Below, in pieces: positions 16,914 through 27,087 of a DNA stretch of 64,000 bases. Each line of letters begins with the position of its first letter. Positions within the stretch are counted from its first letter, which is position 1. The DNA is from a bacterium (GTDB lineage Bacteria; Myxococcota_A; UBA9160; UBA4427), in assembly GCA_024742285.1 (NCBI GenBank), contig JANSYR010000005.1, positions 1-64,000 of the forward strand, in the 5' to 3' direction. The notes beneath the pieces were generated by a model that worked only from the letters and a program-made list of their open reading frames with translations, was not told where the DNA came from and did no database searches. The position numbers and the translations under genes are program-made.

Positions 16914-18122
16914 ATGACTCGCCAGCAACGTTCGATCCTGCTCGTCGCGATGGTCTCGCAAGGCATCGCCGTCGGTCTCACGATGGGCATCCTGCCGGTC
17001 TTCCTCGAGCCTCTCGAAGCGGCCTTCGAGGCCCCGAGGACGGCGATCGCCGGCGGCCAGATCCTGATCATGTTCTCGCTCACCGGAGCGAGCCTCGTGA
17101 CGGGGTCGGCCCTCGACAAGGGGCATGCACGCGTCGTCATGCTCGTCGGGGTGGGACTGCTGGTGACCGCGATGCTGATTGCCGCCTCGTCGACGAACCT
17201 TCTCCTGCTCGCGCTGGCGGCGCTCTTCGCCGGCGCGGCGGTGCCGCCCTGCGGCCCGATCACGGCGGCGAGCCTCGTGGCGCGCAACTTCGACGCGGAG
17301 CGGGGGCGGGCGGTCGGCCTCGCGAGCATGGGACCGCCGCTCGGCTCCGGGCTCTTCGCCGCGCTCGCGGGTTGGCTGCTCGGTCGCTTCGCATGGAACG
17401 AAGTCTTCCTGGTCTTCGCGGGGATCGCGGGGCTCGTCCTCGTGCCGTTGATCTGGTCGATCGTCCCGATGCGCTACGCGACGGAGACGACGGCGGAGGC
17501 CGGCGCGGTCAACATGCGGGCCGTGCTCCGGAACCCCGCGTTCCTCTGGGCCGGCGGACTCTTCGCCCTCGCGACGGGGATCGTGACCGGTTGGACGGTG
17601 CACACGGCGGCCTTCGTCGGCGGCGCGGGCTTCAGCGAGGCCGGCGCGTCGCGGGTCCTCGCGGTGCAGTTCTGGATGGGCGTGCCCGGCGCCGTGCTCT
17701 TCGGGATGCTCGCCGACCGGACCTCGCTCACGACGCTCTTCGTCGCCATGCTCGGCACGGCCACGGCGGTCCTCGCCGCGTTCGCGGCGGGTCCCGGCAC
17801 GGCGGCGATCGCGGTGCTCTGCACGATCATGGGCTTCGTGACCGGCGGGATGATCCCGCTCTACATGGTACTCCTCAGCCGGCGTCTGGGGCCGGATGCG
17901 ATGGGAAGGGCGATGGGACTCTCGAACCTCCTGATGCTCCCGATCATGGCGACGACGGTCCTGCTCGCGGCCTCGGTCTTCGAGTCGACCGGGCGCTACG
18001 TCGGCGCGCTCGCCGTGTTCGCGTTCGGATTGCTGGGCTCGATCGGCTGCCTCTTCGGCTCGAATCGGGAGGCCGCGCGGCGCGCGCGATCGGCAGCGGA
18101 CGTGGAGGTCGTGGGCGCATGA
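16914..18122 (+). CDS. Major facilitator superfamily transporter
   Basis: A 402-residue protein with about 12 membrane segments, beginning SILLVAMVSQGIAVGLTMGILPVFLEPL. Between segments 2 and 3 the loop reads GSALDKGHARVVML, matching the MFS motif A region, and the centre has the usual long cytoplasmic loop (PMRYATETTAEAGAVNMRAVLRNPAFLWAG). It resembles the oxalate/monocarboxylate-antiporter-like subgroup, but the substrate cannot be read. The ATG of the next gene overlaps its TGA, so the sulfotransferase is co-transcribed. A TACAAT at 16839-16844 upstream is a possible -10 element. Confidence 0.88.
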   Translation: MTRQQRSILLVAMVSQGIAVGLTMGILPVFLEPLEAAFEAPRTAIAGGQILIMFSLTGASLVTGSALDKGHARVVMLVGVGLLVTAMLIAASSTNLLLLALAALFAGAAVPPCGPITAASLVARNFDAERGRAVGLASMGPPLGSGLFAALAGWLLGRFAWNEVFLVFAGIAGLVLVPLIWSIVPMRYATETTAEAGAVNMRAVLRNPAFLWAGGLFALATGIVTGWTVHTAAFVGGAGFSEAGASRVLAVQFWMGVPGAVLFGMLADRTSLTTLFVAMLGTATAVLAAFAAGPGTAAIAVLCTIMGFVTGGMIPLYMVLLSRRLGPDAMGRAMGLSNLLMLPIMATTVLLAASVFESTGRYVGALAVFAFGLLGSIGCLFGSNREAARRARSAADVEVVGA

Positions 18123-19381
18123 CGGACGGGGCGACGAAGGAGTACACGTTCCGGGACGGGCGAGTGACCGCGCCGGTCCTGCGCGCCATGAATGCGGTGG
18201 GGCGTGGCCTCGAAGCGGTGGGCATGAAGCCCTCCCTCGACCCGGACGGGCTCGAGGAGGCGGCGGTGAAGGCGGCGGGCTCCGACGATTTCGGCGGCGA
18301 CTCCTATCGCGAGCCGCTCGAGATCCTGACCGCGTCGATGGAGCAGGAGGCGGGTCTCTCGACCTTCGGCCGGATGGCGACGCGGAACATGATCACGAGC
18401 CAGCTGAAGAGTCGGCTCCAGCTGCAGGCATGGACCCAGGCGCATCCGCAGATCGCCGAAGAGAAGATCGAGCGTCCCTGGGTCATCCTCGGTCTGCCGC
18501 GAACCGGAACGAGCATCCTCTCCCATCTACTGGGACTCGACCCGATGGTTCGGCCCCTGCTCCAGTGGGAGACGCGGGCGCTCGTCCCGCCGCCGACCCT
18601 CGCGAACGAGCACACGGATCTGCGGATCGCCGAGTCCGACGCGACGATGCAGCAGCTGTTGAAGCTGAACCCGGCGGTCGGGGCGATGCATCCCTTCGGC
18701 GCCATGCTCGCGGAAGAGTGCATTCCGCTCATGATGCTCGACCTGCGCTGTCTCGGGATGGAGACCCAGGGCTACGTCCCGACCTACGGCCGATGGCTGC
18801 AGTCCTGCGACATGCGGCCGGCGTACGCGTGGCACAAGAAGGCGCTGCAGACGCTCCAGTCCGCGAAACCGACGATGGCCTGGAGCCTCAAGACGCCGAA
18901 CCATCTCTGGAACATCGAGACCCTGCTCGAGTTCTACCCGGACGCGCGCCTGATCTGGACGCACCGCGATCCCGGGCCGGTGACCGCTTCCGTGGCGAGC
19001 CTCAACTCGACGATGCAGGGCGTGTTCGCCCGTGACCGGAATCACCTCCAGGTCGGCGAGGAGTGGCTCGGCAAGCTTCGCCACGCAATCACGCGGGGCA
19101 TGGCGTACGACGCGCAGGCGAAGGACGGCTGGTGCGTCCACATCCACTACAGCGAGATGATGCGCGACCCGCTCGAGACGATGCGCCGGATCTACGCGCA
19201 TTTCGGGGAGACGCCGAACGAGCTGCACGAGCGGCGGATCACCGCCTATCTCGCCGAGAAGCACCAGACCCACGCCGGCAAGCACGTCTACGACCCGGCG
19301 GATTTCGGCTGGAGCTACGACGGACTCGCCGAGCTCTGGAGCGACTACACGCGGAAGTACCGGATCGAGCGGGAGCGGTAG
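18119..19381 (+). CDS. Sulfotransferase family protein
   Basis: A 420-residue protein of the large bacterial sulfotransferase group. WVILGLPRTGTSILSHLLGLDP near residue 120 is the 5' PAPS phosphate loop, and LIWTHRDPGPVTASVASL near 280 is the 3' phosphate-binding segment. Homologues in actinobacteria and deltaproteobacteria cluster with lipid and steroid catabolic genes; most are untested. It overlaps the MFS gene by ATGA. The acceptor of sulfate is unknown. Confidence 0.85.
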   Translation: MTDGATKEYTFRDGRVTAPVLRAMNAVGRGLEAVGMKPSLDPDGLEEAAVKAAGSDDFGGDSYREPLEILTASMEQEAGLSTFGRMATRNMITSQLKSRLQLQAWTQAHPQIAEEKIERPWVILGLPRTGTSILSHLLGLDPMVRPLLQWETRALVPPPTLANEHTDLRIAESDATMQQLLKLNPAVGAMHPFGAMLAEECIPLMMLDLRCLGMETQGYVPTYGRWLQSCDMRPAYAWHKKALQTLQSAKPTMAWSLKTPNHLWNIETLLEFYPDARLIWTHRDPGPVTASVASLNSTMQGVFARDRNHLQVGEEWLGKLRHAITRGMAYDAQAKDGWCVHIHYSEMMRDPLETMRRIYAHFGETPNELHERRITAYLAEKHQTHAGKHVYDPADFGWSYDGLAELWSDYTRKYRIERER

Positions 19382-19385
19382 CCCC

Positions 19386-19408
19386 GAACGCGACCGCCCC
19401 GCGCGTTC
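19386..19408. terminator. Possible hairpin between convergent genes
   Basis: A 7-bp inverted repeat (GAACGCG at 19386-19392 and CGCGTTC at 19402-19408) lies between the converging sulfotransferase and M28 peptidase genes. There is no T run, so a bidirectional terminator role is only suggested. Confidence 0.3.
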
Positions 19409-21962
19409 AGGCCGCCTGCTCGGGGTGCCGCAGGAAGGGCATCGCGACGAGCAGCACGACCACGCCGAGCAGCAGGTAGCCCAGCGGGTTCGAGCCGGTC
19501 GGCACGCCCGGTGGCGGTTCACATCCGTCGATCGGTGTGTTCACGCAGCCGTTCGACGGATCGCAGGAATCGGCCGTGCAATCGTCTCCGTCGTCGCAAT
19601 CGACCGCGCCCGTTCCGCTGCACGCGCCCGCGACGCAGAGGTCCCCCGTCGTGCACAGATTCGCGTCGCTGCAGAGGGCCCCGTCGTCCTGGAACACGTC
19701 CGGCGGACAGGCCGCGTCGACCCCGCTACAGCTCTCCGCGACGTCGCAGTCTCCCGAAGCGGCGCGGCACTCGGTCGAAGACGGGAGGAACGCGTCCGCC
19801 GGGCAGTCGTTCCCCGCTCCGTCGCAGAGCTCCGCGGCGTCGCAGACGTCCACGGCCGCCCGACATTCGACGGTCGTCTTCGCGTCCGCGGGACAGCTCG
19901 TCGACACGCCGTCGCAGACCTCCGCCAGATCGCAAACGCCTTCTGAGGGTCGACAGCTCGTTCCGACGGGCGCGACCGAGTCGGCCGGGCAGCTGTCCGC
20001 GAGGCCGTCGCAGAAGTCGGCCGCGTCGCAGAGACCGGTCGCAGCGCGGCAGAGCGTTCCAGCGGGCTCGATCGCGCAGAAGGGCGAGCAGCAGTCGCCG
20101 GCGAGCCCGTTGCCGTCGTCGCACTGTTCGCCCGCGTCGAGGACGCCGTCGCCGCACGAGGTCGGCTGGCGCGCGTTCACGATCTCCGCGACGGCGCCGA
20201 CGGTCGCCTGCAGCGCGTTGAAGCCGAGGGCGAAGTCGGCCTCGGAGTAGGTTTCGAAGACGTCGCTGTTCGCGTGCCAGTTCGGGTCCGAGCCGTTGCC
20301 GATCTCGGCGCGGCGCCGGTTCTCCCGGACGCTGATCGCGGCGACGTCGTTCTGGAAGGGCACGGAGTCGGTGCAGCACATGTCGTTCGTGACCTCGCCC
20401 GGATAGGCGGGGGCGTAGTCGACGTTCGCCTGATTCACGAGGTTCGCGAGGGCCAGCGACTCGCTCGCGAACGTCGAGCTGGCCTGGTATTCGATGTCGT
20501 TGTCGGCTTCGGGGATCTGTACGGGACCGGAGGGCAGGCCATGATCCCAGAGCATCATGTCGTGCTGGATCACGCCCATCCACGAAGGCTCCGGGTAGAG
20601 CCCGGAGCCAGCGGGAGACTCGATCCCCTGGAGGCTGCGCCGATCGGCGACGTAGGCGGAGCTCCCGTTGAGCCCCGTCTCCTCGTTGTTCCAGAGGATG
20701 AAGCGAACCGACTGGTCGAGGTCGATCGCAGGGTTCGAGAAGACCCGGGCCGCTTCGAGCACGATCGACGTGCCGGAGGCATCGTCGTTCGCGCCGGGCG
20801 CGAAGCTCTGCCCACCTCCTTCGAGGTTGATGCTGTCCATGTGCGCGGACACGATCATCATCCGGTCCGGCCGGACGGTCCCCACGCGCGTCGCGTACAC
20901 GTTCTCCCGCGTCTGCGAGTTGAAGGTGTAGGCGTGTCGCTCGACGGTGTAGCCGTAGGACTCGAGCTCGGTCTCGAGGTAGTCGAGCGCGGATGCGTTT
21001 CCGGGCTGCGACCAGTGTCGCGATCCTCCCGACGGTCCCGTGGTGCTCGACAGGATCTCGATGTGGTCCTTGAAGTTCTGCAGGGAGAGGGCGTCCACCA
21101 GGGGCTGGGCAGCCGGCTCCTCGCAGATCTGGGAAGACGCGTTGCAGCTCGCGTCGCCCAGGCACAGGTCCGTCCCGGAGCAGCTGCCGCCGCTGCACAC
21201 GTCGTTTCCGGTACAGGACACGCCGTCGTCGCAGGGGGCCGTGTTCGGTGCGTTGGCGCAGAAGCCGTCCGTGCAGACGTCGTCGGTGCACGCATTGCCG
21301 TCGTCGCATTCCGGGTCGGCCGTACAGGGCGTCGGCGCGTCCCCTTCCACGAGAACGTCGTCGATCACGAGGACCGTCGATTCGTTCTCGAGCGTCTTCT
21401 TGTTGTTGTAGGCCCCGATCACGAGGGTGTAGGTGCCGGGCTGGACTTGTTCGAACTGGAAGAGATAGGACTGCCACCCGGTGGTCGTGGGCGAGCCGCC
21501 GTTCCCATTGCCGGAAATCTGGACGACGTAGTCGGGCCCGGTCCCGGGCAGGGCGAACCCGTCGACGGTCGCGATCACCTGGGAGAACTCGTCCGACTCG
21601 TAATCCGGGGTCTGCGTGAGGTTGTATCGGAACGAGACCTCGAGGAAGTCGGTCGTCTGGGCCAGGACGAAGTCGATCCGGAAGCCGCCCGACATGCCGT
21701 CCGTGACGTCCGAGTCGTCGACGTTGCCGACCGTGACCTCCAGTCCGCCGCCGGTCTCGCCCCCGGTCGGTCGGTACGCACCGGAAGCGAAAGCGGGCTG
21801 GCTGGTGCCGCGGAAAGGGTCGTCTTCGTAGACGAAGCCGCCGTCGTCGAGGTCGAAGTCGACGTCGAGGAACGTCGCCGCGTGGGCGGGGACGGGGGCG
21901 TGGGCGGTCAGGAAGATCGTCGCCAGCAGCAGCGGGAGACGGCCGAGGCAGGAGCGGAACAT
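19407..21962 (-). CDS. Secreted M28-family zinc aminopeptidase with Cys-rich repeats and C-terminal anchor
   Basis: An 851-residue modular exported protein. Signal peptide at residues 1-29 (MFRSCLGRLPLLLATIFLTA); about 30-200 is a beta-rich domain; about 205-290 a Cys-rich module (ECDDGNACTDDVCTDG); about 320-590 an M28 peptidase with the metal ligands in SAHMDSINL, PGANDDASG and WNNEETGLNGSSAY. It then has a DUF4215-like module (CGDGVLDAGEQCDDGNG) and several repeats of about 28 residues with the pattern CRAxxGxCDxAExCDG. The C-terminus, PTGSNPLGYLLLGVVVLLVA, is a membrane anchor followed by a short basic tail. Start is ATG 21962, the first Met before a proper signal peptide. Likely a surface peptidase. 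Confidence 0.88.
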   Translation of the reverse strand: MFRSCLGRLPLLLATIFLTAHAPVPAHAATFLDVDFDLDDGGFVYEDDPFRGTSQPAFASGAYRPTGGETGGGLEVTVGNVDDSDVTDGMSGGFRIDFVLAQTTDFLEVSFRYNLTQTPDYESDEFSQVIATVDGFALPGTGPDYVVQISGNGNGGSPTTTGWQSYLFQFEQVQPGTYTLVIGAYNNKKTLENESTVLVIDDVLVEGDAPTPCTADPECDDGNACTDDVCTDGFCANAPNTAPCDDGVSCTGNDVCSGGSCSGTDLCLGDASCNASSQICEEPAAQPLVDALSLQNFKDHIEILSSTTGPSGGSRHWSQPGNASALDYLETELESYGYTVERHAYTFNSQTRENVYATRVGTVRPDRMMIVSAHMDSINLEGGGQSFAPGANDDASGTSIVLEAARVFSNPAIDLDQSVRFILWNNEETGLNGSSAYVADRRSLQGIESPAGSGLYPEPSWMGVIQHDMMLWDHGLPSGPVQIPEADNDIEYQASSTFASESLALANLVNQANVDYAPAYPGEVTNDMCCTDSVPFQNDVAAISVRENRRRAEIGNGSDPNWHANSDVFETYSEADFALGFNALQATVGAVAEIVNARQPTSCGDGVLDAGEQCDDGNGLAGDCCSPFCAIEPAGTLCRAATGLCDAADFCDGLADSCPADSVAPVGTSCRPSEGVCDLAEVCDGVSTSCPADAKTTVECRAAVDVCDAAELCDGAGNDCPADAFLPSSTECRAASGDCDVAESCSGVDAACPPDVFQDDGALCSDANLCTTGDLCVAGACSGTGAVDCDDGDDCTADSCDPSNGCVNTPIDGCEPPPGVPTGSNPLGYLLLGVVVLLVAMPFLRHPEQAA

Positions 21963-22172
21963 GGGCACCTCGAAGCGCGGCACCCCCCGAACACCCTTTC
22001 GTGTTAGCACACGGGCGTAGCCGTCCTCGTCAGGCGGTGTTCCGCGCTCGACGAACACGCCTGTGCGACGAGCTGCCGAGGGGACGATTCCGCCTGACGG
22101 ACGGGCGCTTCGATCGATCTTTGCCGGTGCCCTTCGCTCGTGGCCCCGCCGCTCCGGCCGATCGACCCTTGC

Positions 22173-22973
22173 CTAGCGGCCGTTGAAGACGGGCTTGCGC
22201 TTCTGGGCGAAGGCGAGCGGTCCCTCTTTCGCGTCCTCGCTCGCGAAGACCGCGTTGCCGTAGTCGAACTCGTAGGCGAGGGCTTCGTCGAGGGGCATCC
22301 CGTCGGTTTCGTGGAGCGTCCGCGTGATCGCGGCGACGGCGAGGGGGCCATTGCCCGCCACGATCTCCGCGATCTCCCGAGCCTTCGCGAGGGCCTGGCC
22401 GTCGGGGACGACGTGCCCGATCAGTCCGATCTCGAGGGCCTCCTTCGCCGTGATGTGCTTGGCGGTCAGGAGGATCTCGGCGGCCTGGGTGTAGGGGATC
22501 TGGCGCGGGAGTCGGACGGCGGAGCCCGCCATCGGATAGAGCGACCACCGCGCCTCGGACACGCCGAATCGCGCGCTCTCGCCGGCGACGCGGATCTCCA
22601 TCGCCTGCAGGATCTCCGTCCCGCCGGCGATCGCGACGCCTTCGACGGCGGCGACGATCGGCTTGCTCGGTCGGTAGCCGCGGAAGAGCGCCTTCCAGTG
22701 GATGTCCGGATCCTCGGCCATGCGCGCCTGGACGTCGATCTCGTCGTCGCCGTCCCCGGCGTCGCCGGACATGCCCTTGAGGTCGGCGCCGGAGCAGAAG
22801 TTGCCTTCGGCACCGGTCACGATGATCACGCGGACGTCGGGATCCGCGTCCGCTTCCCGATAGGCGTCGTACATCCGGATCAGCATCTCGCCCGAGAGCG
22901 CGTTGTACCGCTCCGGACGATTCATGGTGATCGTCATGATGTGTCCGTCGCGTTCGACGATCGCGTCAGGCAT
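22173..22973 (-). CDS. Enoyl-CoA hydratase/isomerase (crotonase) family protein
   Basis: A 266-residue crotonase. The first oxyanion segment is [10 protein letters not shown] near residue 23, [17 protein letters not shown] near 55 holds the substrate-binding loop, and [21 protein letters not shown] near 110 carries the second oxyanion glycine pair. A Glu lies in the first catalytic position (GTEIL) as in hydratases, while the second catalytic Glu is not obvious ([10 protein letters not shown]). It could hydrate or isomerise acyl-CoAs in fatty acid or steroid side-chain catabolism. ATG 22973 was chosen as homology starts at once. The DoxX gene ends ten bases upstream. Confidence 0.88.
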   Translation of the reverse strand: MPDAIVERDGHIMTITMNRPERYNALSGEMLIRMYDAYREADADPDVRVIIVTGAEGNFCSGADLKGMSGDAGDGDDEIDVQARMAEDPDIHWKALFRGYRPSKPIVAAVEGVAIAGGTEILQAMEIRVAGESARFGVSEARWSLYPMAGSAVRLPRQIPYTQAAEILLTAKHITAKEALEIGLIGHVVPDGQALAKAREIAEIVAGNGPLAVAAITRTLHETDGMPLDEALAYEFDYGNAVFASEDAKEGPLAFAQKRKPVFNGR

Positions 22974-22983
22974 CGACGGGCGC

Positions 22984-23427
22984 CTAGCCGAAGAGGATCG
23001 CGTCGAGGCTGATCGCACCCGGGCCGAGCAGCAGGAACATGCCGCAGATCACCGCCAGGTTGATCGTGTACTCCGCGCCGGGCGGGTCGTTCGTGATCAT
23101 GTAGCCCGCGCCGCGATGGCCGACCGCGCCGGCGACGACCATGGTGCCGATCAGCACCAGGCAGGCGGGGCGGGTGACGAGGCCGAGGGCGAGCAGCGCG
23201 CCGCCAACGAGCTCGGAGAGCATCGCCATCCGCGCCTGGAGCTGGGGCATGGGTACGCCGAGGTCCGCCAGCCACTGCCCGAATCCGTCGAGGGTGCCGT
23301 TGCCGATGATGCCGAGCTTGCCGAAGGCGTGGAACATGAAGCAGACGCCGATCGCCACGCGTCCGACGAGGAGGGCGACGTCCGAGAAGAGGGGATTGGT
23401 GCCGGTGAGCAGGGCGCCGAGGTCCAT
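22984..23427 (-). CDS. DoxX family membrane protein
   Basis: A 147-residue protein with four hydrophobic segments. [19 protein letters not shown] near residue 20 and [25 protein letters not shown] near 72 are characteristic of DoxX. ATG 23427 follows AAAGGAGCCCTCC, a strong ribosome site. Family members affect redox or thiol stress in membranes, but their reactions are poorly defined. It precedes the crotonase by ten bases on the same strand. Confidence 0.85.
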   Translation of the reverse strand: MDLGALLTGTNPLFSDVALLVGRVAIGVCFMFHAFGKLGIIGNGTLDGFGQWLADLGVPMPQLQARMAMLSELVGGALLALGLVTRPACLVLIGTMVVAGAVGHRGAGYMITNDPPGAEYTINLAVICGMFLLLGPGAISLDAILFG

Positions 23428-23675
23428 GGAGGGCTCCTTTAGCCGTTGCGCGAAGGGGCAGGCCGGAATGGCGGCCCGCACGCGGGTCACGCGGTTCTAG
23501 CACAGCGAAATCCCCGCAACTCGGCCCGGAACGTCCTGGGGTCTCACCGAAATCGCGGTGGGTGATTGAGCCCCCGAGCGATTGCCCGCATACTCCCCCC
23601 GCCCTCCCACCAGGCATGCGACGGAGAAGTCGACCGGACGCCACGTTCCGGCCGGGCCGCGCAGAGGTTCCCGTG

Positions 23676-26600
23676 ATGAGCGCTTCGAAGGATCAGGTAG
23701 GCGCTCCCGCCCCGAGCGGGGCGAGCGTCTTCCAACGCGTCGAAGCCAGCGCCGATTTCCCGGCGATGGAACGAGAGATCCTCGCCTTCTGGGAGGAGGC
23801 CGACGCCTTCCACGAGAGCAACCGTCGCCGCGAGGGTCAGCGCTCCTTCGTCTTCTACGACGGCCCGCCCTTCGCGACCGGCACGCCCCACTACGGCCAC
23901 CTCCTCGCCGGCACGATCAAGGACATCGTCCCGCGCTTCTGGAGCATGCGGGGGCATCACGTCGAGCGGCGCTTCGGCTGGGACTGCCACGGCCTGCCGA
24001 TCGAGGCCCTGGCCCAGGAAGCCCTCGGCCTCGCCGGCACGGGCGAGATCCTCGAGCGCGGCGTCGACGTGTTCAACGAGCAGTGCCGTCAGATGGTCGA
24101 CACCTACGTCGAGGAGTGGCGCAAGACGGTCACGCGGATGGGGCGCTGGGTCGACTTCGACAACGACTACAAGACCATGGACCTCGACTTCATGGAGTCG
24201 GTCTGGTGGGTCTTCAAGCAGCTGTGGGACAAGGACCGGGTCTACAAGAGCTACCGGATCATGCCGTACAGCTGCAAGCTGGCGACGCCGCTCTCGAACT
24301 TCGAGGCGAACCAGAACTACAAGGACGTCCAGGACCCCGCGATCACCGTGCGCTTCCGCGTGACCGAAGGCGCGGAACGGATCGCGCCGGCCCTGCCCGA
24401 CGGCCGCTCGCTCTTCATGACGGCGTGGACGACCACGCCCTGGACGCTGCCCGAGAATCTCGCGCTCTGCGTCGGTCCCGACATCGGGTACGCCGTCGTC
24501 GAGGACCTCGAGAGCGGCGACTGGCACGTCTTCGCCGAGGCGCGACTCGCCGCCTACGACAAGAAGCTCGGCAAGGCCCTCGCGAAGGGGGAGGGCGCCG
24601 GCGCGGAAGGCAAGACCTACCGGTTGGTCTCGAAGGTGGCTGCGAGCGACCTCGTCGGCCTCCGCTACGAGCCGCTCTTTCCGTACTTCGCGGACGAGCC
24701 CGGTGCGTTCGTCGTGCTCGCGGACGGCTACGTCACGACCGAGGACGGCACCGGCATCGTCCACCAGGCCCCCGCCTTCGGCGAGGACGATTTCCGGGTC
24801 TGTCGCGCGGCGGGGATCGGCCTGGTCGATCCGCTCGACGCCGAGGGCGTCTTCGGCGAGCCGGTCTCCGATTTCGCCGGCCAGTTCTGCAAGGACGCGG
24901 ACAAGGCGATCATCAAGGCGCTCAAGGAGCAGGGCAAGCTCGTCAAGCAGGACGTGCTCGAGCACAGCTATCCCTTCTGCGAACGGACGGACACCCCGCT
25001 CATCTATCGGGCGATCGAAGCCTGGTACGTGAAGGTCGAGGACCTTCGCGACGACCTCGTCGCGAACAACGAGACGGTCGGCTGGGTCCCGCAGACGGTG
25101 GGCGGCAACCGCTTCGGCAACTGGCTGAAGGACGCGAACGACTGGAACATCAGTCGCAACCGGTTCTGGGGCTCCTGCATCCCGGTCTGGGTGAACGTCG
25201 AGGATCCCGAGGACACGATCTGCGTGGGCGGGGTCGACGAGCTCGAGGCGTTGTCCGGGGTTCGCGTGGGCGATCTCCACAAGCACACCGTCGACGAGAT
25301 CGAGATCGAGCGGGACGGGAAGACCTATCGCCGCACGCCGGAGGTGCTCGACTGCTGGTTCGAGTCGGGCTCGATGCCCTACGCGAGTCAGCACTATCCC
25401 TTCGAGCGCGCCGACGAGCTGGACGAGTTCTTCCCGGCGCAGTTCATCGCCGAGGGCCTCGACCAGACCCGCGGCTGGTTCTACACGCTGCTCGTGCTCG
25501 GGACGTCACTCTTCGAGAAGAGCCCCTTTGAAAACGTAATCGTGAACGGGCTGATTCTGGCGCGGGACGGCAAGAAGATGTCGAAGCGCTGGAAGAACTA
25601 CCCGGACCCGGGCGAGATCCTGGACGCGTTCGGTGCGGACGCGCTCCGGGCCTACATGATCGACTCGCCGGTGGTGCGCGCCGAGGAGCTGCGCTTCGAC
25701 GAAGCCGGGCTCAAAGAGATCGTGCGGACGGTCGTGCTCCCGTACTGGAACGTGCTCTCGTTCTTCACGACCTACGCCGAGATCGACGGCTACGACCCGC
25801 GGACCTGGACGCCGGATCCGGTGGCCGATCGGCCGGACATCGACCGCTGGATCCTGTCCGTCCTCCAGAGCCTCGCCCGCGACGTGAACGCCGAGATGGA
25901 GGCCTACCGCCTCTACACCGTGGTGCCGCGTCTCGTCAGCTTCATCGACGACCTCACGAACTGGTACGTCCGCCGCTCGCGCGCGCGCTTCTGGAAGACC
26001 GAAGACGACCGGGACAAGACGAACGCCTTCGCGACGCTCTTCGAGGTCCTGGGGACCTTCTCGAAGATCCTCGCGCCCTTCATGCCCTTCCTGACCGAGG
26101 CGGTCTACCAGCGGCTCGTGCGCCCCGTCGACGACGCGGCGCCGGCGAGCGTGCACTGGTGCGACTATCCCCAGCCGGCGACGGAGATGATCGACGCGCC
26201 CCTCGAGCGCCGCATGGCCACGGTCCGCGCGATCGCGACCCTGGGCCGGCGCGTTCGTGAGGACCACCGGATCAAGGTCCGGCAGCCGCTGCGCGAGCTC
26301 ACGGTCGTCCACCGCGACGGACCGGTCCGCGACGACGTGCTGGCGGCCGCGGCGCTGATCGCCGACGAGCTGAACGTGAAGCACGTCGCCGTCGAGGCGG
26401 ACGAAAGTGCGTTCGCGACGGTGACCGTCAAGCCGAACTTCAAGACGCTGGGCAGACGCTGCGGACCCAAGCTCAAGGAGATCGGCCCGGCGCTGGCGGA
26501 TTGGGGCTTCGAGGAGGTCGCGAAGCTCGAAGCCGGCGGGACGATCGAGGTCGTGGGGGAGGCCCTCGCCCTCGAGGACGTGCTGCTCCAGCGCGAAGCG

Positions 26601-26933
26601 AGCGCCGACGCGGCGACCGCCACCGACGGCGAGTACACCGTCGTGCTCGACACGGCGCTCGACGACGGATTGCGCCGAGAGGGGGTCGCGCGAGACGCGA
26701 TCAACCTCTTCAACAACGTGCGCAAGGACAAGGGCTTCGAAGTCTCCGACCGGGTGCGGATCGGCTGGGCCTGCGAGGACGCGGAAATCAGCGCGGCGCT
26801 GGCCGAGCATGCGGACCTCGTCGCGCGCGAGATCCTGGCGTCGACCTTCGTCGGCGAAGCGGCGAGCGGACTCGGCGACGCGCTGGAGCTCGGTGGCGCC
26901 ACGCTCCACTTCTCGATCGCGCGCGAGGGCTAG
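23676..26933 (+). CDS. ileS: Isoleucyl-tRNA synthetase, IleS2-like
   Basis: A 1085-residue class Ia synthetase charging tRNA-Ile. The HIGH-type motif reads PHYGHL near residue 77 within FYDGPPFATGTPHYGHLLAG, and KKMSKRWKNYPDP near 633 is the KMSKS loop. The editing domain contains TAWTTTPWTLPENLALC near 250, and the anticodon-binding part has DLTNWYVRRSRARFWK near 763. The GTPHYGH context, as opposed to DIHIGH, places it with the eukaryote- and archaea-like IleS2 group, which also includes mupirocin-tolerant bacterial enzymes. The start at ATG 23676 fits homology; the frame is open 38 codons further upstream without similarity. Confidence 0.95.
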   Translation: MSASKDQVGAPAPSGASVFQRVEASADFPAMEREILAFWEEADAFHESNRRREGQRSFVFYDGPPFATGTPHYGHLLAGTIKDIVPRFWSMRGHHVERRFGWDCHGLPIEALAQEALGLAGTGEILERGVDVFNEQCRQMVDTYVEEWRKTVTRMGRWVDFDNDYKTMDLDFMESVWWVFKQLWDKDRVYKSYRIMPYSCKLATPLSNFEANQNYKDVQDPAITVRFRVTEGAERIAPALPDGRSLFMTAWTTTPWTLPENLALCVGPDIGYAVVEDLESGDWHVFAEARLAAYDKKLGKALAKGEGAGAEGKTYRLVSKVAASDLVGLRYEPLFPYFADEPGAFVVLADGYVTTEDGTGIVHQAPAFGEDDFRVCRAAGIGLVDPLDAEGVFGEPVSDFAGQFCKDADKAIIKALKEQGKLVKQDVLEHSYPFCERTDTPLIYRAIEAWYVKVEDLRDDLVANNETVGWVPQTVGGNRFGNWLKDANDWNISRNRFWGSCIPVWVNVEDPEDTICVGGVDELEALSGVRVGDLHKHTVDEIEIERDGKTYRRTPEVLDCWFESGSMPYASQHYPFERADELDEFFPAQFIAEGLDQTRGWFYTLLVLGTSLFEKSPFENVIVNGLILARDGKKMSKRWKNYPDPGEILDAFGADALRAYMIDSPVVRAEELRFDEAGLKEIVRTVVLPYWNVLSFFTTYAEIDGYDPRTWTPDPVADRPDIDRWILSVLQSLARDVNAEMEAYRLYTVVPRLVSFIDDLTNWYVRRSRARFWKTEDDRDKTNAFATLFEVLGTFSKILAPFMPFLTEAVYQRLVRPVDDAAPASVHWCDYPQPATEMIDAPLERRMATVRAIATLGRRVREDHRIKVRQPLRELTVVHRDGPVRDDVLAAAALIADELNVKHVAVEADESAFATVTVKPNFKTLGRRCGPKLKEIGPALADWGFEEVAKLEAGGTIEVVGEALALEDVLLQREASADAATATDGEYTVVLDTALDDGLRREGVARDAINLFNNVRKDKGFEVSDRVRIGWACEDAEISAALAEHADLVAREILASTFVGEAASGLGDALELGGATLHFSIAREG

Positions 26934-27087
26934 CGCGCAATCCTCCACCCGCGCGCCCCGAGGACCCGGCGTCGTTTTGGCACGCCTGCGGACGCGCGGT
27001 CCCTGACCCCGCGTCCTCGACGCACGGAGTGAGCGATCTAGGATGGAGCGCGCACATCCAGCGCGCCGCGCCACGAGGAGTCCTGCC

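Noticed and set aside
24703..25032. Overlapping plus- and minus-strand frames inside ileS
   Set aside because: Ser/Arg-rich shadow peptides with no independent start signals.
26940..27087. Sigma-54 site (TGGCAC at 26978-26983)
   Set aside because: The downstream half is GCGG, not TTGC, so the -12 element is missing.
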